NCBI GenBank assembly: GCA_902801585.1 | Contig: CADCIU010000034.1 | Span: 28,809 to 36,500 of the forward strand | DNA from: an uncultured Lachnospiraceae bacterium | GTDB lineage: Bacteria > Bacillota_A > Clostridia > Lachnospirales > Lachnospiraceae | Reading direction: 5' to 3' | DNA: 7,692 bases | Shown here: positions 1-7,049 of the stretch, in pieces | How positions within the stretch are numbered: position 1 is the stretch's first letter | How the letters are laid out: each line of letters begins with the position of its first letter | Position numbers and translations under genes: made by a program | Notes under the pieces: generated by a model | Seen by the model: the letters and a program-made list of their open reading frames with translations, nothing else | Database searches by the model: none | Told to the model about the DNA's origin: nothing

Positions 1-36
1 AAGATTTATCGGCTGATCGAGCTTGCCGGGGAATAG
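1..36 (+). CDS. Possible 3' end of an upstream gene (partial)
   Basis: Reading from base 1, the frame encodes KIYRLIELAGE and then a TAG stop. The residues are protein-like, so this may be the C-terminal tail of a gene that starts before the window. Twelve codons are too few to identify a family. A second frame is open from base 17 to a TAG at 158-160 and also reads in a protein-like way, so the true end of the upstream gene is uncertain. Nothing here allows a function to be given. Confidence 0.25.
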   Translation, partial: KIYRLIELAGE

Positions 37-137
37 GAAGCTGATCGGGCTTCAGGGAAAACGACAGCTGCTGAGGGGTGCGGAGCAGGTCTTAGCTGCA
101 AACGGTCATAGAATTAAAATTGAAATTAAATATCTGC

Positions 138-168
138 TTGACTCCTACGTAACGTCATAGTTTATAGT
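138..168 (+). promoter_or_regulatory. MerR-type promoter/operator with 19-bp spacer
   Basis: TTGACT (138-143) and TATAGT (163-168) are separated by 19 bp, two more than the optimum for the housekeeping sigma factor. This long spacer is the hallmark of promoters activated by MerR-family regulators, which distort the DNA to realign the two boxes. The spacer contains an imperfect dyad, CTAnG-N6-CnTAG (145-160), placed where a MerR dimer would bind. The site lies just upstream of the MerR/TipAS gene, so autoregulation is the natural inference. Confidence 0.85.
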
Positions 169-199
169 GAGATCACCGAAGGCAAGGAGGTGATCAGTG

Positions 200-928
200 A
201 TGATGACGGTGCATGAAGTCAGCAAACTGACAGGCGTGAGTATACGCACCCTGCAGTATTATGACAAGATCGGGCTTCTCCACCCGGCGCAGTACACGGA
301 GGCGGGGTATCGGCTGTATGACGATGCAGCACTGGAGACCTTGCAGCAGATCCTGCTGTTTCGCGAGCTTGAATTCCCGCTCAAGGACATTAAAAGAATA
401 ATCGGAAGTCCGGATTTTGACAGGAATAAGGCGCTGGCGCAGCAGATCGAGCTCTTGACGCTGAAGAAAGAGCACCTCGAAAACCTCATCGACCTTGCCA
501 AAGGAATAAAAATGATAGGGGTGAGACAGTTGAAATTTGATGCATTTGATACCGGTAAAATAGACGAATATGCCGCACAGGCGAAAGCATCCTGGGGAAC
601 GACGCCGGCTTACAAGGAGTTTGAGAAAAAGTCGGAAGGCCGGACGAGAGACGAGGATCAGAAGATCGCTTTGGGAATGATGGATATTTTTGCTTCGTTC
701 GGAGCGATCCGGGACGCAGACCCGGCGTCGGACGATGCGCAGGCGCTGGTGAAGAAGCTGCAGGATTATATTACGCAGCATTATTACACCTGTACGAAGG
801 AAATTCTGAGCGGGCTCGGCAAGATGTATGCCGGCGGCGGAGATTTCACGAAGAATATTGACAGCTGCGGCGGCGACGGCACCGGTGAGTTTGCGAATAA
901 GGCGATCGAGATCTATTGCGGGAAATAG
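200..928 (+). CDS. MerR-family transcriptional activator with TipAS drug-binding domain
   Basis: This 242-residue protein is a drug-sensing transcription activator of the TipA/Mta type. Residues 3-71 form the winged helix-turn-helix of MerR proteins (VHEVSKLTGVSIRTLQYYDK, then the GYRLYDD wing). Residues ~76-107 look like the dimerisation coiled coil. Residues ~123-242 resemble the TipAS antibiotic-binding domain: an alpha-helical stretch with HYYTCTKEILSGLGKMY and a C-terminal DFTKNID...FANKAIEIY segment. Family members bind diverse hydrophobic drugs and activate their own and efflux promoters. The start is set at ATG 200. An almost perfect Shine-Dalgarno stretch (AAGGAGGTGATC, 184-195) lies just upstream. 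GTG 197 and ATG 203 are in-frame alternatives. A 19-bp-spacer promoter precedes it, a strong terminator follows, and a MATE pump lies downstream and could be a target. Ligand unknown. Confidence 0.93.
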   Translation: MMTVHEVSKLTGVSIRTLQYYDKIGLLHPAQYTEAGYRLYDDAALETLQQILLFRELEFPLKDIKRIIGSPDFDRNKALAQQIELLTLKKEHLENLIDLAKGIKMIGVRQLKFDAFDTGKIDEYAAQAKASWGTTPAYKEFEKKSEGRTRDEDQKIALGMMDIFASFGAIRDADPASDDAQALVKKLQDYITQHYYTCTKEILSGLGKMYAGGGDFTKNIDSCGGDGTGEFANKAIEIYCGK

Positions 929-933
929 GGGCT

Positions 934-994
934 GGTTTGATTGAGATTTGATTGACCTCGGTTTGATAGACCTCTGGTGGGTTTGATATACCTC
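934..994 (+). repeat. Short degenerate direct repeats (GGTTTGATnnACCTC)
   Basis: Just after the MerR stop codon there are four related units. GGTTTGATTGA (934-944) and ATTTGATTGACCTC (946-959) are followed by GGTTTGATAGACCTC (960-974) and GGTTTGATATACCTC (980-994). The last one runs directly into the left arm of the terminator hairpin. Spacing is irregular (about 12-20 bp), so this looks like slipped or partially decayed tandem duplication rather than a CRISPR-like array. Confidence 0.7.
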
Positions 995-1045
995 CGGGGT
1001 AGTTTGCGGACAACTGTCCGCAAGCTACCCCGGAGGTTCTTTTTA
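990..1045 (+). terminator. Strong intrinsic terminator after the MerR gene
   Basis: A 23-bp stem pairs 990-1012 with 1015-1037 around the centre AC. Every position is Watson-Crick except one T:G wobble (1003/1024). The stem is GC-rich (CCTCCGGGG against CCCCGGAGG) and is followed by TTCTTTTTA (1037-1045). This is a classic Rho-independent terminator. It should separate the MerR transcript from the MATE gene 73 bp further on. The opposite strand lacks a matching T-tract, so it should work mainly in the + direction. Confidence 0.9.
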
Positions 1046-1117
1046 TAGTATGATATATAAAGTCATAATGAATTTAGAGACGCATGAATAAACTACCCCA
1101 AAGGTTGTTGTATAAAA

Positions 1118-2509
1118 ATGAGAAGCAGCATTGACATAGTTTTAAACCGGAACGATGTGAGCAGGGCGGAGAAGATCCGCCTTGTTCTCGGCATGAGTAT
1201 CCCGGCAATTCTGGCACAGCTGACATCCATCGCGATGCAGTACATTGACGCCGGGATGGTAGGAAGCCTCGGCGCGGAAGCGACTGCCTCCATCGGTCTG
1301 GTTTCGTCCTCCACCTGGCTGATCGGCGGAAGCTGCATCGGCATTTCGGCCGGCTTTTATGTACAAGTGGCGCAACTGATCGGAGCCGGCCGGGATCGCG
1401 AAGCGGAAGATGTGCTGCGGCAGGGCTTGAAAGCAGGTATTCTGCTCGGCATTGTAATTTGTGCGGCATGCATGGCGGTCAGCGGGCGTGTGCCGCGATG
1501 GCTCGGCGGCGGCGAGGAGATCCTGGCCGATTCCATCGCATATTTCCGAATCTATTGTGTGGGGATACCCTTTATACTCATACGGCAGATGTCCGGCGGC
1601 ATGATGCAGAGTACGGGGGATATGAAGACCCCGAGCGCCCTGTCTGCCCTGGTGTGCCTCATCAACGTTGTGCTGAATATGCTGCTCATCTTCCCCGCAA
1701 GAACCGTGCACGGCATTTGGGTTCCCGGAGCAGGTCTGCATGTAGTCGGCGCAGCCCTGGCGACGACGCTCTCGGAGGCTGTCATCTGCCTCACGACCCT
1801 ATACCTGCTCGCAGTCAGAAACAAACGGATCTCACTAAGAAACAAAGGCAGCTGGAAGTGGAAGCGCCAAAATATTGTGAATGCCGCGAAAATCGGGATT
1901 CCGCTGTCTTTTGACCAGATCTTTATGTGCAGCGCTTACATTGCCGGAACCAAAATAGTGGCAGCTCTGGGGACAATAGCAGTGGCTGCCAATTCGCTGG
2001 CAATAACTGCGGAGTCCTTGTGCTACATGCCGGGCTATGGCATTGGAGCAGCGGCTGCGGCGATCATCGGGCAGACGATCGGAGCGGGACGGCAGGACCT
2101 GACCAAAAGCTTCTCGCGCGTGTCAGTTTATCTCGGAATGATCATGATGGGGCTGACGGGCGGTATCATGTACCTCTGCGCGCCGTTTGTTTTCTCAATG
2201 CTGACCAGCAGCGCTGAAGTGGCGGCTCTGGGCACGGAAGTCTTGAGGATCGAACTGATCGCCGAACCCCTGTATGGCGCTTCCATCTGCTGCGCAGGCG
2301 TGTTCCGCGGGGCGGGCGATACACTGCGGCCCAGCGTCATGAACCTTGTGAGCATGTGGTGTGTGCGTATTACGCTTGCACTATTTCTGGTGCCGCGCAT
2401 GGGCCTTCATGGTTACTGGACGGCGATGGCGGTGGAACTGTGCTTCCGCGGGCTGATCTTTTTGATCCGGCTCTACCGCGGAAAGTGGATGAAAAAGGCT
2501 ATGGTGTAA
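1118..2509 (+). CDS. MATE-family multidrug/cation antiporter
   Basis: This is a 463-residue polytopic membrane protein of the MATE family, which exports cationic drugs or metabolites in exchange for Na+ or H+. Length and hydrophobic pattern fit the usual 12 helices in two six-helix halves. The halves repeat recognisable motifs: QLIGAGR (86-92) against QTIGAGR (319-325), and QSTGDMKTP (164-172) against RGAGDTLRP (397-405). The VGSLGAEATASIGL segment (48-61) is typical of helix 2 and is echoed by VAALGTIAVAANSL (281-294). The ATG start has only a weak, distant AAAGG (1100-1104), so translation may be poor or controlled. A terminator separates the gene from the MerR/TipAS regulator, yet the pairing suggests a drug-response function. 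The exact substrate and coupling ion cannot be read from the sequence. Confidence 0.94.
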   Translation: MRSSIDIVLNRNDVSRAEKIRLVLGMSIPAILAQLTSIAMQYIDAGMVGSLGAEATASIGLVSSSTWLIGGSCIGISAGFYVQVAQLIGAGRDREAEDVLRQGLKAGILLGIVICAACMAVSGRVPRWLGGGEEILADSIAYFRIYCVGIPFILIRQMSGGMMQSTGDMKTPSALSALVCLINVVLNMLLIFPARTVHGIWVPGAGLHVVGAALATTLSEAVICLTTLYLLAVRNKRISLRNKGSWKWKRQNIVNAAKIGIPLSFDQIFMCSAYIAGTKIVAALGTIAVAANSLAITAESLCYMPGYGIGAAAAAIIGQTIGAGRQDLTKSFSRVSVYLGMIMMGLTGGIMYLCAPFVFSMLTSSAEVAALGTEVLRIELIAEPLYGASICCAGVFRGAGDTLRPSVMNLVSMWCVRITLALFLVPRMGLHGYWTAMAVELCFRGLIFLIRLYRGKWMKKAMV

Positions 2510-2577
2510 AAACTAAAAAAACGACCTCTAAAAATCGACCTCTGGGGTACTTTGCATGGGGTGCTTTGCAGGAAAAA
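2508..2577 (+). repeat. Chained 14-bp repeats between MATE and amylase genes
   Basis: The MATE-amylase gap is built on a 14-bp period. CGACCTCT occurs at 2522 and again at 2536. TGGGGTACTTTGCA (2543-2556) is followed at once by TGGGGTGCTTTGCA (2557-2570), with one difference. The segment at 2538-2553 also matches the left arm of the terminator after the MerR gene at 14 of 16 positions. I see no terminator or clear promoter here, so the amylase gene may be read through from the MATE gene. Confidence 0.7.
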
Positions 2578-2584
2578 ACGGAAA

Positions 2585-4279
2585 ATGAAAAAGAGTAATA
2601 CATTCAAATGGATCGCGGCCGTCGTTCTGGCCCTGTTGGTATCTTACCTGCGTGTGACAGGTTATCTGCCTGAGAGCGAACACGAAACCGCGAATGAAAA
2701 TCAGACTGCAGGTCAGACTGCAGCCGGAAGTGAACATGAGGGGAGCAGTGCCCTGACCAGGGACGGGTTCTGCCGAACGACCTACGAGGTCTTCGTATAC
2801 TCGTTCTGCGACAGTGACGGAGACGGGATCGGTGATCTGCCGGGACTTCTATCCAAGCTGGACTATATAAATGACGGCAGCCCCGCAGAGGGCGATGATC
2901 TGGGGATGACAGGACTTTGGCTTATGCCGGTCTTTCCTTCGAATACGTATCACAAATACGATGTGACGGATTTCACCGGGATCGATTCGGCGTATGGTAC
3001 GCCGGAGGATATGGATGCGCTTCTCGCAGCATGCCATGAAAGGGGGATGACTGTGATCCTGGATCTTCCGGTGAACCATACCTCGACAGCGCATCCCTGG
3101 TTTCAGGTGGCAGCCAAATATCTGAGATCGCTCCCTCCGGGCCGGGAGGCGGTGAAGGAGGAGTGTCCGTATGTGTGGTACTATCAGTTCGCGAGAGAGC
3201 AGTACGACGGTTATGTTCCCCTGCCGGATTCCGAGTGGTATTACGAGGCGAGGTTTTGGTCGGAGATGCCGGATCTGAACCTGACGACCGGGGAGGTGCG
3301 GCAGGAACTGAAGGACGTGATCGATTTCTGGCTTGACCGTGGAGTAGACGGATTCCGTCTGGACGCGGTGACGTCATATTATACGGATAACCCCGAAGCG
3401 GGGATCGAGTTTACGCGCTGGCTCACTGAGACGGCAAAAGAGAGAAAGCCGTCCGCCTACATCGTCGGCGAAGCATGGGCAGACCAAAACACTTACGCCC
3501 GGTTCTACAGGAGCGGGATTGACTCTCTGTTTGATTTCGCGTTTGCAGGGCGCGACGGGATCATTTCGCGCATCATGAACGGAACGGCAGATCTGAGATA
3601 TTTTGCCGAGGCTATGGTGCAGGAGGAGGAATTGTACGCTTCCATGAATCCGCTGTATGTCAATGCACCGTTCTACACAAATCACGATATGGACAGAGGC
3701 GCCGAATACTTTGTGGGGGATGACGGGACCAAAGCGAAGATCGCGGAGGCGCTGAATCTTTTGATGACAGGAAACGCATTTATATACTACGGGGAAGAAC
3801 TCGGTATGAAGGGTGCCGGCAGAGACGAGAACCGGCGCGCTCCAATGTACTGGAGCGATGATCCGCATGCGCCCGGGATGTGTGCCGGGCCGGCCGGTTT
3901 GGATGAGATCCGGATGGAGTACGGCTCATTGGAAAAGCAGATCAGCGATCCGGACTCAATCTTCAGTTACGTCCGCGAAGCTGTGAGAATCCGCGAGAGC
4001 CTGCCGGCGGTCTCCAGAGGAAGGACAGTGCGTGTTCCGGAGCTGGAGGAGGAGAGTTTTGTCGGTTTTCTCAGGGAGTATTCTGTCGACCAAGGTGCGG
4101 ACAGTGTCCTTGTCCTGATCAATACCGGCGATACAGAAGTGACTCGCCGACTGCCGGATTCAGTGGCCCGGTACACGGATCTGCGCGCAGCTCTCTACAC
4201 CGGTGACCGGAATGCCCGGTTGAATGGCAGGGAGATCACGATCCCGGCCGGCGGGATCCTTTTCCTGCAGAAACGCTGA
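2585..4279 (+). CDS. Exported alpha-amylase family glycoside hydrolase (GH13)
   Basis: This 564-residue enzyme of clan GH-H should cleave alpha-1,4-glucosidic bonds in starch or maltodextrins outside the cell. Residues 1-8 are basic/polar and ~9-22 hydrophobic, giving a signal peptide or N-terminal anchor; there is no lipobox cysteine. A Ser/Thr/Glu-rich linker (~30-58) follows. The catalytic (beta/alpha)8 barrel shows an aspartate-rich loop DSDGDGIGD (76-84, probable Ca2+ site), region I DLPVNH (160-165), region V PDLNL (229-233), region II GFRLDA with nucleophile D260, region III VGEAW with acid/base E296, and region IV TNHD with D368. A short beta-sandwich domain C probably ends the protein (~490-564). 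ATG 2585 begins a proper signal peptide, though its ribosome site (AGGA, 2570-2573) is weak; an upstream TTG at 2552 would add 11 residues. Substrate specificity within GH13 is not certain. Confidence 0.94.
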   Translation: MKKSNTFKWIAAVVLALLVSYLRVTGYLPESEHETANENQTAGQTAAGSEHEGSSALTRDGFCRTTYEVFVYSFCDSDGDGIGDLPGLLSKLDYINDGSPAEGDDLGMTGLWLMPVFPSNTYHKYDVTDFTGIDSAYGTPEDMDALLAACHERGMTVILDLPVNHTSTAHPWFQVAAKYLRSLPPGREAVKEECPYVWYYQFAREQYDGYVPLPDSEWYYEARFWSEMPDLNLTTGEVRQELKDVIDFWLDRGVDGFRLDAVTSYYTDNPEAGIEFTRWLTETAKERKPSAYIVGEAWADQNTYARFYRSGIDSLFDFAFAGRDGIISRIMNGTADLRYFAEAMVQEEELYASMNPLYVNAPFYTNHDMDRGAEYFVGDDGTKAKIAEALNLLMTGNAFIYYGEELGMKGAGRDENRRAPMYWSDDPHAPGMCAGPAGLDEIRMEYGSLEKQISDPDSIFSYVREAVRIRESLPAVSRGRTVRVPELEEESFVGFLREYSVDQGADSVLVLINTGDTEVTRRLPDSVARYTDLRAALYTGDRNARLNGREITIPAGGILFLQKR

Positions 4280-4470
4280 GACAGACGATTTAATTATGAT
4301 AAACGCTTTATTTGCTGTGTTCAGAGATGAAGGCGATCGATGAGCTCTGAATGTTCGGTATGGAAGTAAAGAAAGTTGTGAAAACAGTGAGCAATGATTT
4401 TTGTCCGCAGATTAAATTTTCTCTCCGTGCCAAAGGTTCGGAGAATGAAATATGGCATAATAAAATCTAA
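4280..4470 (+). other. Intergenic region between amylase and atp promoter
   Basis: No convincing gene or T-tailed terminator is visible. One small hairpin (4422-4444) pairs CTCCG with CGGAG and GCC with GGT around an AAA loop. It has one T-T mismatch and is not followed by a T-run. A second very short one (4299-4311, ATAAA/TTTAT) is weak. A 39-codon open frame (4351-4470) has no ribosome binding site. Confidence 0.5.
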
Positions 4471-4499
4471 TTGTCACTGGCAATGAAAAAGTGTATCAT
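4471..4499 (+). promoter_or_regulatory. Sigma-A promoter of the ATP synthase operon
   Basis: TTGTCA (4471-4476) and TATCAT (4494-4499) are separated by the optimal 17 bp. Each matches the housekeeping consensus at five of six positions. Transcription would begin near 4506, giving a short leader of about 17 bases with AGGAGG (4511-4516) just before the first gene. It is the only strong promoter I see upstream of the atp genes, so it probably drives the whole operon. Confidence 0.8.
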
Positions 4500-4522
4500 A
4501 TCAATATGACAGGAGGAAGGCG

Positions 4523-4783
4523 ATGAAGGATTGGATGCAGATTTCACAGAGATTGATCATGCTCGGTCAGCTTGGACTGTCTCTCCTTATGCCTTTGCTT
4601 TTAGCGCTCGGTGTTTGTTATCTTTTAGTTTCGAGACTGGGAATCGGACTTTGGATATATTTTCCGGGCTTTCTTTTTGGCCTTGGGGGATCTTTTATGA
4701 CGGGTTATAAATTCTGGCAGTCCGTGATCAATAAGGACAAGAAGGAGGAAGATGCCCCGCCTGCTTTTAACAGCCACCATTAA
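4523..4783 (+). CDS. atpZ: AtpZ-like F0F1 ATPase accessory membrane protein
   Basis: This small 86-residue protein has two predicted transmembrane helices (~14-36 and ~42-64) and a charged C-terminal tail (KDKKEED). Size, topology, the GLxGSFMTGYKFWQ end of helix 2, and its place as first gene of the atp operon fit the AtpZ/ATPase-gene-1 family. Members of that family assist or accompany the F0 sector and have been linked with AtpI to divalent cation handling in alkaliphilic Bacillus. AGGAGG (4511-4516) sits 6 nt before the ATG. The family call rests mostly on context and topology, since these proteins diverge quickly. The stop codon lies inside a degenerate 15-bp repeat array. Confidence 0.75.
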   Translation: MKDWMQISQRLIMLGQLGLSLLMPLLLALGVCYLLVSRLGIGLWIYFPGFLFGLGGSFMTGYKFWQSVINKDKKEEDAPPAFNSHH

Positions 4784-4864
4784 ACAGAACACTGTAAGAC
4801 AGAGCATTATTAGACAGATTTTTATCAGACAGATCTTTATCAGGCAGATCATTACAGGATAGAT
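4775..4864 (+). repeat. Degenerate 15-bp tandem repeat array
   Basis: About six 15-bp units run from the last codons of atpZ to just before the atpI ribosome site. The clearest are CATTATTAGACAGAT (4805-4819), TTTTATCAGACAGAT (4820-4834) and CTTTATCAGGCAGAT (4835-4849). A diverged CATTACAGGATAGAT (4850-4864) follows. Two weaker units lie before them (4775-4804). All keep a core close to TTA-TCAGACAGAT. The array contains no good hairpin and no clear promoter. Confidence 0.8.
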
Positions 4865-4887
4865 CATAATATAAAGAGGATTGTAAA

Positions 4888-5316
4888 TTGAAACTGCAAA
4901 AAGCGGTAAAAGATGAGACGATGTTTGTGATGACGGGAACCTTGATCCTCAGTGCCGTGATGGTGATCGCATTCTTTGCGCTCAATAAAGTGTTTCCCGA
5001 GCAGGTCCCCATGGGAGTGCCGGTTATTATTGGAGCAGTCGGAGGATGCGCAGTAGCGGTCGGGAATTTTTTCCTGATGGCCCTCACCGTACAAAAAGTT
5101 GCCGGAACCGAGAACTATGACCAGGCGTATCGTTCTATGCAGGTCAGTTACAGATACAGAACATTCATGCAGCTGATATGGTGCGTATTGTCAATGGTTC
5201 TCAAGTTTATTAACCCCGTGGCCGGGATGCTGCCCCTTCTCTGGCCCAGTCTTTTGATCAAAGGCAGGGGGATTTTAAGCGGGGTTAAGAAACAAGGGAA
5301 GGAGGTGGATGTGTAA
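4888..5316 (+). CDS. atpI: ATP synthase subunit I (AtpI-like assembly protein)
   Basis: This 142-residue protein has about four transmembrane helices (~12-32, 43-67, 93-107, 108-125), and a basic C-terminus. Position directly before atpB, length and topology match ATP synthase subunit I. In sodium-type enzymes this protein is known to help assemble the c ring. The start is TTG at 4888, supported by AGAGGA (4875-4880) 7 nt upstream. The first ATG (4921) lacks a ribosome site and would cut off the basic N-terminus. The stop lies 2 nt before the atpB ATG, so the two are probably translationally coupled. Sequence conservation in this family is low, so the call relies on context. Confidence 0.78.
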   Translation: MKLQKAVKDETMFVMTGTLILSAVMVIAFFALNKVFPEQVPMGVPVIIGAVGGCAVAVGNFFLMALTVQKVAGTENYDQAYRSMQVSYRYRTFMQLIWCVLSMVLKFINPVAGMLPLLWPSLLIKGRGILSGVKKQGKEVDV

Positions 5317-5318
5317 AC

Positions 5319-6477
<1,159 letters not shown>

Positions 6478-6500
6478 GTCCAAGCTGCTACTGACAGAAT

Positions 6501-6526
6501 GCTGTTTCGTTCGGAACGGCAACAGC
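6501..6526 (+). other. Stem-loop in the atpE-atpF gap
   Basis: GCTGTT (6501-6506) pairs with AACAGC (6521-6526), and inside it CGTT (6508-6511) pairs with AACG (6515-6518) around a 3-nt loop, with a small internal bulge. It is followed by the atpF ribosome site AGGAGG (6531-6536), not by T residues, so it is not a terminator. It may mark the 3' edge of a stabilised atpE mRNA segment. Confidence 0.6.
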
Positions 6527-6542
6527 CATAAGGAGGCAGTAA

Positions 6543-7049
6543 ATGGGTAATACACAGGAACTTGTGACGATCATCCCCTGGACATTCATTGCACAGATCT
6601 GCAACCTTTTCATCCAGATGTACCTGATCAAGCGTTTTCTTTTCAAACCGATCAACGAGGTCCTTCAAAAGAGAAGAGAGCTGGCAGATCAGGAGATCAG
6701 GGAAGCAAGAGAGGCCAAAGAAGAGGCGGACGGCCTGAAGGCACAGTATGAAGAAGGCCTCTTGAATGCCAGAACGGAAGCTGCTCAGATCGTGCAGAAC
6801 GCGCAGAAAGAGGCGCAGCTCAAGGCGGATGAGACTGTGCGCGAGGCACAGGAACATGCTTTGAATATCCGCAGAAGAGCAGAGGCAGATATCGCACAAG
6901 AGAAAAAGAAAGCGATCAATGAGGTCAAGGATGAGATCGGCGGTCTGGCAATGGATATCGCCGGCAAAGTGGTCGAAAAAGAGATCAATGAAGCAGATCA
7001 CAGAAAACTCATTGATGAATTTATAAAGAATGTAGGAGAGGCATCATGA
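6543..7049 (+). CDS. atpF: F-type ATP synthase subunit b
   Basis: This 168-residue protein is the peripheral stalk of the enzyme. One N-terminal transmembrane helix (~10-29) anchors it. FLFKPI (32-37) is the typical membrane-exit motif. Residues ~38-150 are highly charged and rich in Ala, Glu, Lys and Arg (REAREAKEEAD, RTEAAQIVQNAQKEAQ), as expected for the long helical dimer that links F0 with F1. The C-terminal end should bind the delta subunit. AGGAGG (6531-6536) lies 6 nt before the ATG. The stop overlaps the start of atpH in ATGA, so their translation is probably coupled. Confidence 0.97.
   Translation: MGNTQELVTIIPWTFIAQICNLFIQMYLIKRFLFKPINEVLQKRRELADQEIREAREAKEEADGLKAQYEEGLLNARTEAAQIVQNAQKEAQLKADETVREAQEHALNIRRRAEADIAQEKKKAINEVKDEIGGLAMDIAGKVVEKEINEADHRKLIDEFIKNVGEAS

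Noticed and set aside
934..994. CRISPR-like array in the repeats after the MerR gene
   Set aside because: The repeats are only about 15 bp and degenerate, with almost no spacers between them. No cas genes are present.
1046..1117. A promoter for the MATE gene in the AT-rich stretch after the terminator
   Set aside because: Several -10-like hexamers (TATAAA 1056-1061, CATAAT 1064-1069) exist, but none has a convincing -35 box 16-19 bp upstream, and no MerR-type operator is present.
4422..4444. Hairpin as terminator of the amylase gene
   Set aside because: The stem is short, with a mismatch, and is followed by A-rich rather than T-rich sequence on either strand. It also lies over 140 bp past the stop codon.
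4351..4470. A 39-codon open frame between the amylase gene and the atp promoter
   Set aside because: It has no ribosome binding site or promoter, and no recognisable family. Its stop abuts the -35 box of the atp promoter. It is probably chance.
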